Assembly: GCA_023460575.1 (NCBI GenBank)
Contig: JAEWPQ010000130.1
Location: forward strand, 1 to 7,992
Direction of reading: 5' to 3'
DNA: 7,992 nt
Source of the DNA: Bacillota bacterium
Lineage (GTDB): Bacteria > Bacillota > Clostridia > Lachnospirales > Lachnospiraceae
Shown: piece after piece, positions 1-5,569 of the stretch
How the letters are laid out: every line of letters begins with the position of its first letter
Position numbering within the stretch: the first letter of the stretch is position 1
Made by a program: the position numbers and the translations under genes
Notes under the pieces: model-generated
Told to the model about the DNA's origin: nothing
The model's database searches: none
What the model saw: only the letters and a program-made list of their open reading frames with translations

Positions 1-91
1 AAGAAATAGAGATTTTCCCATGTGATGAATCAGAGCTACCTCTGAAATCAATTTTATTCAATTTTCCAGTGTATAAGAACGGTGGAGATGT
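1..91. other. Short intergenic left edge, no gene called
   Basis: No coding region is supported here. An inverted repeat TCAGAG (30-35) / CTCTGA (40-45) with a 4-base loop could form a weak hairpin downstream of the minus-strand methyltransferase. Neither side is followed by a T-tract, so I do not call it a terminator. One plus-strand frame is open from the window edge through about 386, but beyond position 91 it is antisense to a well-supported gene. Confidence 0.4.
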
Positions 92-1546
92 TTACGAATT
101 TTTGTGGGACAAAAGTACGCACGTCTCAACATGCGTCGTCCAAGGAAACATATCCACCCCCCACGCCTTCTTCGCTTCATATCCCTTTTTCTTAAAATAC
201 TCCAAATCCCTGACCAATGTCTCCGGCCCGCAAGACACATATACCACTTTATCCGGCCGCATTTTAGAAACGGTCTCAATAAACTCCTCTGTGCTCCCGC
301 TTCTGGGCGGATCCATAAACACAACATCCACATGCTCCCCGGATTCTGCCATATTGACCATAAACCGACCAGCATCATTACAATAAAAGCTTGCATTCTT
401 TACATTATTGATTTTTGCATTTTCAATTGCATCACGAACCGCATCTTTATTTAATTCCACGCCAATCACTTCTTTTACATGGCTGCTGGCAACAATTCCG
501 ATTGTGCCAATACCACAATAAGCATCAATGATTCTCTCTTTTCCAGTCAGTCCCGCTGCTTCAATAGCCTTCTTATAAAGAACCTCTGTCTGTACCGGAT
601 TTACCTGGTAAAAGGACTTGGAAGATATACGGAAACGACATCCACAAAGAATATCTTCTATATACCCTTTGCCATAAAGAACATGTTCCTTATCACCCAG
701 CACCATGCTGGTTCCCCTGTTGTTTACGTTCTGTATCACTGTTGTAATTTCCGGATGGCGATCCCTCAGGGCTTTAACAAAATTATTCTTTGAAGGAAAT
801 ATTGGGGAGGCGGTCACAAGTACAACCATAATCTCACCTGTCACGAATCCACGGCGTATTAAGACATGACGCAACAGACCATATCCTGTATCCTCATCGT
901 AAGTACGTATTTTAAACGATTTGAGCATTCCTCTGATTGTCCCAATAATCTCATCAGATTTCTGATCCTCTATCAGGCAGCTTTCCACAGGTACTACTAT
1001 ATGAGAATTAGCTTCATAAACACCAGAAATGGGGTTTCCCTTTCTGTCGTGGTCAAATACGGCATGTACCTTATTGCGGTAGTGATAAGGATCACTCATC
1101 CCCACCATAGACTCCAGGCTGCAAAAAGGTTTTAACAATGTTTCCAGATTCTTTTGTTTCTGTTCCAGCTGTTTTTTATAAGGCAGATGAAGCAGCTGGC
1201 AGCTTCCGCACCTTCTGTAAACCGGGCACTGAGACGCACTGCTTTGTCCCCCGTTCTTATGCATCCTATTACCTGGTCTCTCATCATTTTTTAACTTATC
1301 ATCCCGCATCTTGCCAGCCTGGTTCTTATCACTTTGTCTTGTCCGGGTAAATGGCTTGCCGGCTTGCGCATTCCTATTCTCTGCCTTCCCATTTTTTATC
1401 TTCTCCCCCTGCGTCTTATCACTCCGCGTCTTACCGTTCACCATCTTCCCCTTACCTTCATTTCCAAAATCCTTCTTTTCATTTTTCCCTGCCGTCTTTT
1501 TCCCATCTATACGAAACTTTTCCTTCTTCAATCGATTATCTATCAT
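92..1546 (-). CDS. rlmD: 23S rRNA (uracil-5-)-methyltransferase, RlmD/RumA family, with basic N-terminal extension
   Basis: This enzyme transfers a methyl group from SAM to C5 of a uridine in 23S rRNA, in the cytoplasm. Visible in the 484 residues: Cys107, Cys113, Cys116 (CX5CX2C) and Cys142, matching the family's 4Fe-4S ligands; the SAM-binding loop DAYCGIGTIG (341-350); MDPPRSG (411-417); the nucleophile Cys439 in VSCGPETL; and the likely general base Glu474 in THVET. Residues 1 to ~95 are low-complexity and rich in Lys, Asp, Asn and Gly, where relatives usually carry a TRAM RNA-binding domain. The frame stays open to a TTG at 1579, but that lies about where transcription should start. The ATG at 1544-1546 has AAAAGGTGG nine bases upstream, so I chose it. 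The family is near certain. Which uridine is modified (U1939, U747 or both, as in RlmCD) cannot be read from the sequence. Confidence 0.93.
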   Translation of the reverse strand: MIDNRLKKEKFRIDGKKTAGKNEKKDFGNEGKGKMVNGKTRSDKTQGEKIKNGKAENRNAQAGKPFTRTRQSDKNQAGKMRDDKLKNDERPGNRMHKNGGQSSASQCPVYRRCGSCQLLHLPYKKQLEQKQKNLETLLKPFCSLESMVGMSDPYHYRNKVHAVFDHDRKGNPISGVYEANSHIVVPVESCLIEDQKSDEIIGTIRGMLKSFKIRTYDEDTGYGLLRHVLIRRGFVTGEIMVVLVTASPIFPSKNNFVKALRDRHPEITTVIQNVNNRGTSMVLGDKEHVLYGKGYIEDILCGCRFRISSKSFYQVNPVQTEVLYKKAIEAAGLTGKERIIDAYCGIGTIGIVASSHVKEVIGVELNKDAVRDAIENAKINNVKNASFYCNDAGRFMVNMAESGEHVDVVFMDPPRSGSTEEFIETVSKMRPDKVVYVSCGPETLVRDLEYFKKKGYEAKKAWGVDMFPWTTHVETCVLLSHKNS

Positions 1547-1555
1547 TTCATTTAT

Positions 1556-1564
1556 CCACCTTTT
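1556..1564 (-). promoter_or_regulatory. Ribosome binding site that sets the methyltransferase start
   Basis: AAAAGGTGG on the minus strand lies 9 bases before the ATG at 1544-1546. No comparable site precedes the in-frame TTG at 1579, so it supports the shorter 484-residue protein. Confidence 0.7.
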
Positions 1565-1584
1565 CTTCTCTATTATCAAAAGCT

Positions 1585-1613
1585 ATTATAGTATATTCTT
1601 CCCCATAAAACCA
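1585..1613 (-). promoter_or_regulatory. Putative sigma-A promoter for the methyltransferase gene
   Basis: A perfect TATAAT on the minus strand lies at 1585-1590. The hexamer 17 bases upstream (1608-1613, TGGTTT) matches the -35 consensus poorly. Transcription would begin near 1578, which excludes the TTG at 1579 as a practical start. An overlapping TATACT (1590-1595) is an alternative -10. Confidence 0.4.
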
Positions 1614-1641
1614 CCGAATTCCTTTGTTTCTTGAAAAACTA

Positions 1642-1669
1642 TTGCATTTTCGCCATTGACGTTTATAAT
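1642..1669 (+). promoter_or_regulatory. Putative sigma-A promoter for the ProX-like gene
   Basis: TTGCAT (1642-1647) and a perfect TATAAT (1664-1669) are separated by 16 bases. Transcription would start near 1676, leaving a leader of about 25 bases before the ATG at 1701. The promoter diverges from that of the methyltransferase, with about 50 bases between the two -10 boxes. Confidence 0.55.
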
Positions 1670-1700
1670 AATTCAAAAAGAGAAAAGGAAGGAAACATTC

Positions 1701-2288
1701 ATGATTGATGCAGACACCAGCTTTTATATAGATAAAACACTTTACAATGGACGTCCGGCAAACTCCTCTGACAGACTAGCCAAAGAACTCCGCACCTACG
1801 GTCTCTTAGACCGGCTTCAAATCCCCTACCAGCGGCTCGACCACGCTCCGCTTCCCACCATTGACGCCTGCCGGGAAGTTGACTCCATACTGAACATCGA
1901 CATCTGCAAAAACTTATTTCTCTGCAACGCAAAAAAGACGGAATTTTACTTACTCCTGCTTCCTGGGAAAAAGAAATTCCGCACTGCCTGTCTTTCAAAA
2001 CAAATTGGTTCCTCAAGACTCTCATTTGCTGATCATGAGTTTATGATTCAGTTTTTAGATATCACTCCCGGTTCTGTCTCCGTTCTCGGACTTATGAATG
2101 ATATAGATAACAAAGTTCAGCTGCTTATTGACAAAGAAGTACTCTCCTTTGAGTTCTTTGGCTGTCATCCCTGCATCAATACCAGCAGCTTAAAAATGAA
2201 AACAGCTGACTTAATTAACCGGATTCTCCCTGCCATAAACCATAGTTTCATCCAGGTAGATCTTCCTGGGGAGCCAGATTCCATTTAG
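1701..2288 (+). CDS. ProX/YbaK-domain aminoacyl-tRNA deacylase (prolyl-tRNA trans-editing factor)
   Basis: This is a free-standing editing domain related to the insertion domain of bacterial prolyl-tRNA synthetase. Relatives hydrolyse mischarged tRNA-Pro, typically Ala-tRNA-Pro, in the cytoplasm. The 195 residues show the family signatures: the IPYQRLDH strand (41-48), ICKNLFLCN with the conserved Lys70-Asn71, KTEFYLLLLPG (79-89), SRLSFAD (105-111), LTPGSV-like DITPGSVSVLGLMND (120-134), and the GCHPCINTSS block with His156 (154-163). About 25 residues precede the core and about 20 follow it. The start is the ATG at 1701, with GGAAGG (1687-1692) eight bases upstream. The upstream in-frame TTG at 1656 lies inside the promoter and is rejected. 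A tRNA-Pro(GGG) gene lies 5.6 kb away, though proximity proves nothing. The family call is firm. The exact substrate (Ala-, Cys- or another aminoacyl-tRNA) is inferred from relatives. Confidence 0.9.
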   Translation: MIDADTSFYIDKTLYNGRPANSSDRLAKELRTYGLLDRLQIPYQRLDHAPLPTIDACREVDSILNIDICKNLFLCNAKKTEFYLLLLPGKKKFRTACLSKQIGSSRLSFADHEFMIQFLDITPGSVSVLGLMNDIDNKVQLLIDKEVLSFEFFGCHPCINTSSLKMKTADLINRILPAINHSFIQVDLPGEPDSI

Positions 2289-2303
2289 TAACAGTTCAAG
2301 CAC

Positions 2304-2331
2304 AAAAAGGGCAGGATCTCTGTGTCCTGCC
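2304..2331 (-). terminator. Intrinsic terminator of the diguanylate cyclase gene
   Basis: A perfect 7-bp stem GGCAGGA (2310-2316) / TCCTGCC (2325-2331) has an 8-base loop. Read on the minus strand it is followed by CTTTTT (2309-2304), a typical Rho-independent terminator just past the cyclase stop codon. On the plus strand the stem lacks a T-tract, so it should act poorly for the convergent ProX-like gene. An outer pairing AGTTCA (2293-2298) / TGAACT (2337-2342) could extend the structure. Confidence 0.75.
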
Positions 2332-2346
2332 TGGTCTGAACTTATT

Positions 2347-3246
2347 CTACGTGACCTGCCAGATATTGTCGTGGTAATTGGCAATCCTGTTTTTACCCGT
2401 CTGTTTGGCATAATACATGGCACGGTCCGCCTGTGAAAAAAGCTTCTGATAATTCTCTTCTCTTTTTCCTGAACTGGAAACAATGCCGATACTGACGGAG
2501 AGGCGTCCTTCTCCTTCCGGTACCGCTTTCTTTGCACGCTTTAAGAGCTTTTCCGCCCTCTTGTAGACATCGGAACCGGCCGTAAATACCACGAACTCGT
2601 CACCGCCTACTCTGCCTACCAGATCCGGCTCTGGAAAAAGATCGCAGAGCATTCCGCCTACCTTCATCAGAATCCGGTCTCCTGTGGGATGGCCAAAGCA
2701 GTCATTAATTTCTTTAAAATTATCAATGTCGATCATGCACAGCCAGCTGTCTATGTCACTTTTTAACAGTTCATCAACCCGGTACTCGAAGGCTGATTTG
2801 TTGTAAACTCCGGTCAGTCCGTCTTTTATAGACTTTAACAGCAGCTGTTCTTCTCTCGCTTTTGATCCGCTGATATCCTGAAGCTTGCCGATCAGTTTCA
2901 GCGGGCCTGTCTTTTTATCTCCCCAGACAGCGGTTAATTTACAGCTGCACCAGTGAAATGGCTCCCCCATTTTTCCCATACTGAATTCAAAGGACCGCAT
3001 CTCTTCCTCTTTTGGTGCATTGTCTCTGTGCTTTAAAAAAAAGCGCTCAAATGCCTGTAAATTAATATGGCCCTTCGCATTAGCCGAAAGACACAGCTGC
3101 TTTTCCAGATAGGAATACTCGAACAATACAGTGTCAGTAAAAAAACTCATATTCCCGTACAGCTGTTCTGTCTGGCTGAAACGGAACGACTCCTGTCCGA
3201 TTCCCTTACTCTCACTTTCTAATTGTCTTCCTGAATTTCCTGTCAT
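2347..3246 (-). CDS. Cytoplasmic diguanylate cyclase with N-terminal PAS-like domain (GGDEF)
   Basis: This enzyme is predicted to condense two GTP into cyclic di-GMP. In the 299 residues, ~35-128 look like a PAS fold ending in a PAC-like KLQDISGSK (121-129), followed by a short helical linker. The GGDEF domain runs from ~139 to 291: DGLTGVYN (142-149), metal ligand Asp173 in DIDNF, FGHPTGD (184-190), and an intact RVGGDEF (212-218), so catalysis should be possible. The product-inhibition site RxxD before GGDEF reads PEPD (205-208), so its arginine is absent and feedback inhibition through that site is unlikely. I see no transmembrane segment or signal peptide, so the sensed signal is probably intracellular. 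The ATG at 3244-3246 has GGGGGAAG just upstream. It diverges from an XRE regulator gene that may control it. Domain and activity are well supported. The PAS assignment rests on shape and the PAC motif. Confidence 0.92.
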   Translation of the reverse strand: MTGNSGRQLESESKGIGQESFRFSQTEQLYGNMSFFTDTVLFEYSYLEKQLCLSANAKGHINLQAFERFFLKHRDNAPKEEEMRSFEFSMGKMGEPFHWCSCKLTAVWGDKKTGPLKLIGKLQDISGSKAREEQLLLKSIKDGLTGVYNKSAFEYRVDELLKSDIDSWLCMIDIDNFKEINDCFGHPTGDRILMKVGGMLCDLFPEPDLVGRVGGDEFVVFTAGSDVYKRAEKLLKRAKKAVPEGEGRLSVSIGIVSSSGKREENYQKLFSQADRAMYYAKQTGKNRIANYHDNIWQVT

Positions 3247-3301
3247 GATACTTCCCCCTGTACCTCATGGAATCCTTTATTTTCCGTCTTTTCTATTCGT
3301 A

Positions 3302-3315
3302 TATCATACATGATA
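3302..3315. promoter_or_regulatory. 14-bp palindrome over the cyclase -10 box
   Basis: TATCAT (3302-3307), two spacer bases, then ATGATA (3310-3315) form a perfect 6+2+6 palindrome. Its right half is the predicted -10 hexamer of the minus-strand cyclase promoter. It could be a repressor operator, but its sequence is not the same as the palindrome at 3356-3376. Confidence 0.35.
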
Positions 3316-3338
3316 ACGCTTTTTACCCGTATATGCAA
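3310..3338 (-). promoter_or_regulatory. Putative promoter of the diguanylate cyclase gene
   Basis: On the minus strand, TTGCAT (3333-3338) and TATCAT (3310-3315) are separated by exactly 17 bases. Transcription would start near 3303, giving a leader of about 57 bases. The -35 box almost abuts that of the divergent plus-strand promoter. An alternative -10 is TATGAT (3303-3308), but it has a weaker -35. Confidence 0.4.
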
Positions 3339-3339
3339 C

Positions 3340-3369
3340 TTGTTTTTGGGGCATTATTACGCATATAAT
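3340..3369 (+). promoter_or_regulatory. Putative promoter of the XRE regulator gene
   Basis: TTGTTT (3340-3345) and a perfect TATAAT (3364-3369) are 18 bases apart. The start would be near 3376 with a leader of about 42 bases. The -10 lies in the centre of the palindrome at 3356-3376, an arrangement suited to autorepression. Confidence 0.5.
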
Positions 3370-3376
3370 ACGTAAT
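3356..3376. promoter_or_regulatory. Palindromic operator candidate centred on the XRE -10 box
   Basis: ATTACG (3356-3361) and CGTAAT (3371-3376) are perfect inverted arms around nine bases that contain TATAAT. Two of the inner positions also pair. A dimeric XRE protein bound here would block the promoter. Two CGTATAT direct repeats exactly 30 bases apart (3298-3304 and 3328-3334) lie in the same control region. Confidence 0.45.
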
Positions 3377-3407
3377 GTCTGGTTAGAATATCCTTTATGA
3401 TAAACCA

Positions 3408-3416
3408 AGAGGTGAT
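3408..3416 (+). promoter_or_regulatory. Ribosome binding site that sets the XRE start
   Basis: AGAGGTGAT lies directly before the ATG at 3418 and closely matches the 16S rRNA anti-SD complement. The earlier in-frame ATG at 3397 has no such site, so the protein is taken to begin MLDEQF. Confidence 0.75.
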
Positions 3417-3417
3417 A

Positions 3418-3759
3418 ATGTTGGATGAACAATTTGTCAGGAACCGAATTACAGAACTCCGCCTGAAGAAAAATATTTCAGAATATCAGATGAGCTTAGA
3501 TCTGGGGAAGAATAAAAGCTATATACAGGGAATCTCTTCGGGACGTTCTATGCCTTCCATGAAACAGTTTTTCGAAATCTGTGATTATCTTGAAATTACT
3601 CCCATTGAGTTTTTTAATACAGAAATAAAAGAGCAGACTCTTTTCTGGGAGGCCGCCGCGATTATGAAAGAATTAAGCCACGAAGATCTGGAAGCAGTTT
3701 TTCCAATTTTACTGCGGCTCAGGGCGAAAACAGGCAGTCAAAAACAGGCAGAACCTTAA
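3418..3759 (+). CDS. XRE-family helix-turn-helix transcriptional regulator
   Basis: This is a small cytoplasmic DNA-binding protein of 113 residues. Residues ~7-66 form a Cro/cI-like helix-turn-helix: RITELRLKKNISEYQMSLDLG (helices 1-2), then NKSYIQGISSGRSMPSM (recognition helix and following turn), then a fourth and fifth helix ending ITPIEFF (60-66). The C-terminal ~45 residues are helical and acidic and may mediate dimerisation. No enzymatic, peptide-binding or protease domain is present. It diverges from a diguanylate cyclase, and its own predicted -10 box lies inside a palindrome, which suggests autoregulation and possibly control of the neighbour. That is inference from layout. Its last residues (KTGSQKQAEP) are encoded by a tandem 11-base repeat that doubles as terminator stem. 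It resembles small stand-alone XRE proteins common in Clostridia. The regulon is unknown. Confidence 0.88.
   Translation: MLDEQFVRNRITELRLKKNISEYQMSLDLGKNKSYIQGISSGRSMPSMKQFFEICDYLEITPIEFFNTEIKEQTLFWEAAAIMKELSHEDLEAVFPILLRLRAKTGSQKQAEP
3727..3751 (+). repeat. Two direct copies of an 11-base terminator arm
   Basis: AAAACAGGCAG occurs at 3727-3737 and again at 3741-3751, inside the last codons of the XRE gene. The second copy is the 5' arm of the terminator. The first could pair with the same 3' arm (CTGCCTGTTTT, 3771-3781) as an alternative, longer-looped hairpin. Confidence 0.7.
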
Positions 3760-3783
3760 TCAAAAAGGTCCTGCCTGTTTTTT
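3741..3783. terminator. Bidirectional intrinsic terminator shared by XRE and aminopeptidase genes
   Basis: A 17-bp stem pairs 3741-3757 with 3765-3781, with one internal A/C mismatch at 3752/3770. It ends in six T on the plus strand (3778-3783) and a T-rich tail on the minus strand. It overlaps the last codons and stop of the XRE gene (stop 3757-3759) and touches the aminopeptidase stop (3782-3784), so both convergent transcripts can end here. Confidence 0.88.
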
Positions 3784-5569
3784 ATATTGCTCTGGTCTGT
3801 TCTTTCAGCCAACGTGCTTCTTCCTCCGTAAGTTGAGGTGCCACCGCATCATAAACAGCTTTATGGTAATCATTTAAGAGTGTTCTATCCCGCTCCGTCA
3901 TCAGTGTTGGGTCCAGTGCCTCCAGATCGATGGGTACCATGGTGAGAAATTCAAACTCCATAAACTGGCCGTACTCATTTAACTCCGCTTTTTTACATAC
4001 GATCAGGTTTTCAGTTCTCACTCCGTGGCTTCCCTCGATATAAACTCCCGGCTCATCGGAAGTGATCATTCCTTCTTCCAGGATACAGTTATCCTGACGC
4101 TCCGGAACCATACGCCAGCGGATTCCGTTGGGACGCTCATGAACATTGAGCAGATATCCGACTCCATGCCCGGTACCGTGATCAAAATTGATTCCACGGC
4201 TCCAGAACGGCTCTCTGGCAACATAGTCAAGTGTCAGTCCTCTGCAGCCATGGAGGAACTTTACGGCAGCCAGGCGGAGCATACTGATGACTGTGAGTGT
4301 AAAATGCTCCCGTTCCTCCTGGGTCAGCGGACCCACCGCAACGGTTCTTGTTACGTCAGTGGTTCCCTCATAATACTGTCCGCCGGAATCCACCAGATAA
4401 AGTCCTCTTGGTTCAATCTGCGCATTGCTTTCCAAAGTTGCTTTGTAATGACACATGGCGGCATTGGCTCCGTAAGCGGAGATGGTATCAAAGCTGATTC
4501 CCAGATTCCCTTCCTGTTCGGAACGGAGATTATCTAAGTACTCCTGGGCGCTGACCTCAGTGATTGTTTCCTTTCCCACATTCTGCTTCAGCCAATAGAT
4601 AAATTTCACCATGGCGGCTCCGTCTTTTATATGGGCTTTTCTCATGTTTTCCACTTCAACAGGATTCTTCATGGCTTTTGCAAGTACAGTCGGGTTCATA
4701 CGGTCAATGATCCGGTTAGAGGAATCAATGCCTTTTACAATGGCATAATTGGTTCTGCCTGTCTCTAAAAGAATCCTCTGATCTCTCAGCTGGCTGACAG
4801 AAACATAGATGTCATTATAGGGGCAGACTGTAACGGATAAGTCTTTTAAATAGGCCTTTACCTGATCATTTAACACTTCTTCATTAATGAACAGGTAGAA
4901 ACGCTCCATCGTTACCATTCCATAGGAAAGAACAACTGGATTGCAGCTCACATCATTTCCTCTGATATTTAAAAGCCAGACAATATCGTCCAGTGTGGTA
5001 AGGATATGAACGGTTGCCTTTTCTTTTTTCATTTCTTCTCTTAAACCGCTGATTTTCTCAGCAGCTGATTTACCGGCAAACTTCTCTTCAAGAATCCAGA
5101 CCGGCTCTTTTGACAATTCTGGACGCTGCTCCCAGATCTGGTCTGCAAGGTCCTCTTCATAGGTCAGAGTCACATGCTTATCTGCCAGTTTCTCTTCAAA
5201 ATCCTGCCCCTGGCGGCAATTTACAACACGCCCGTCAAAGCCCAGCTTCCCGCCTTGTGGCAGTACTGCCTCTAAATAATCCATGATATCAGGGACTCCC
5301 GGGTATCCTATCTTTCTCAGTTCCACGCCGGTGCCGGAAAGCTGCATTCCAGCCTGTACAAAATATCTTCCGTCTGTCCACAGGCCTGCTTCGTCTTTTG
5401 TAATCACTGCGGTTCCTGCCGAGCCGGTAAAACCTGTCATAAATTCTCTGGCTTTAAAATATTCTCCGACATACTCTGATTCATGAAAATCAGAGGTTGG
5501 AATCATATAGGCGTCAATATGGCGCTCTGCCATTAAGTCTCTTAACTGTTTCAGTCTCTCACTTATCAT
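3782..5569 (-). CDS. Xaa-Pro aminopeptidase, three-domain M24B type
   Basis: This cytoplasmic metallopeptidase removes an N-terminal residue that precedes proline. Its 595 residues match the long three-domain aminopeptidase P form: creatinase-like domain 1 (~1-150), a second creatinase-like domain (~155-300), and a pita-bread catalytic domain (~305-540) followed by a C-terminal extension. All five metal ligands are visible: Asp394 (LVDSGGQY), Asp405 (TTDVTRT), His468 (GTGHGVG), Glu506 (TSDEPG) and Glu520 (RTEN). The spacing Asp394-Asp405-His468 (11 and 63) is as I recall it for human XPNPEP1; His468 to Glu506 is a few residues longer. There is no signal peptide. The ATG at 5567-5569 overlaps the upstream TGA as ATGA, with AAAGGAG (5580-5586) ten bases upstream, so it is probably translationally coupled. 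It is the last gene of the operon. The family is near certain; the physiological peptides are unknown. Confidence 0.95.
   Translation of the reverse strand: MISERLKQLRDLMAERHIDAYMIPTSDFHESEYVGEYFKAREFMTGFTGSAGTAVITKDEAGLWTDGRYFVQAGMQLSGTGVELRKIGYPGVPDIMDYLEAVLPQGGKLGFDGRVVNCRQGQDFEEKLADKHVTLTYEEDLADQIWEQRPELSKEPVWILEEKFAGKSAAEKISGLREEMKKEKATVHILTTLDDIVWLLNIRGNDVSCNPVVLSYGMVTMERFYLFINEEVLNDQVKAYLKDLSVTVCPYNDIYVSVSQLRDQRILLETGRTNYAIVKGIDSSNRIIDRMNPTVLAKAMKNPVEVENMRKAHIKDGAAMVKFIYWLKQNVGKETITEVSAQEYLDNLRSEQEGNLGISFDTISAYGANAAMCHYKATLESNAQIEPRGLYLVDSGGQYYEGTTDVTRTVAVGPLTQEEREHFTLTVISMLRLAAVKFLHGCRGLTLDYVAREPFWSRGINFDHGTGHGVGYLLNVHERPNGIRWRMVPERQDNCILEEGMITSDEPGVYIEGSHGVRTENLIVCKKAELNEYGQFMEFEFLTMVPIDLEALDPTLMTERDRTLLNDYHKAVYDAVAPQLTEEEARWLKEQTRAI

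Noticed and set aside
3..386. Plus-strand open frame from the window edge, possibly the tail of a convergent gene
   Set aside because: Most of it is antisense to the C-terminal catalytic part of the methyltransferase, it has no recognisable domain, and a ~300-base overlap of real genes is unlikely.
1547..1579. Longer methyltransferase starting at TTG 1579
   Set aside because: No ribosome binding site precedes it, and the likely -10 box at 1585-1590 places the transcript start at about that codon.
1311..1634. Plus-strand frames encoding Phe/Ser/Leu-rich, membrane-like proteins
   Set aside because: These are the complement of the purine-rich lysine tail of the methyltransferase. The hydrophobic look is an artefact of codon complementarity.
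3247..3417. Possible c-di-GMP riboswitch upstream of the cyclase or XRE gene
   Set aside because: The predicted leaders are only about 40-60 bases, and I recognise no GEMM-type conserved core. The palindromes look like DNA operators.
3397..3759. XRE gene as the antitoxin of a toxin-antitoxin pair
   Set aside because: There is no small toxin gene next to it. The partner is a full-length diguanylate cyclase on the other strand with its own promoter.
4025..4537. 170-residue plus-strand open frame
   Set aside because: It lies wholly antisense to the catalytic domain of the aminopeptidase, whose metal-binding motifs are intact. The translation has no family features.
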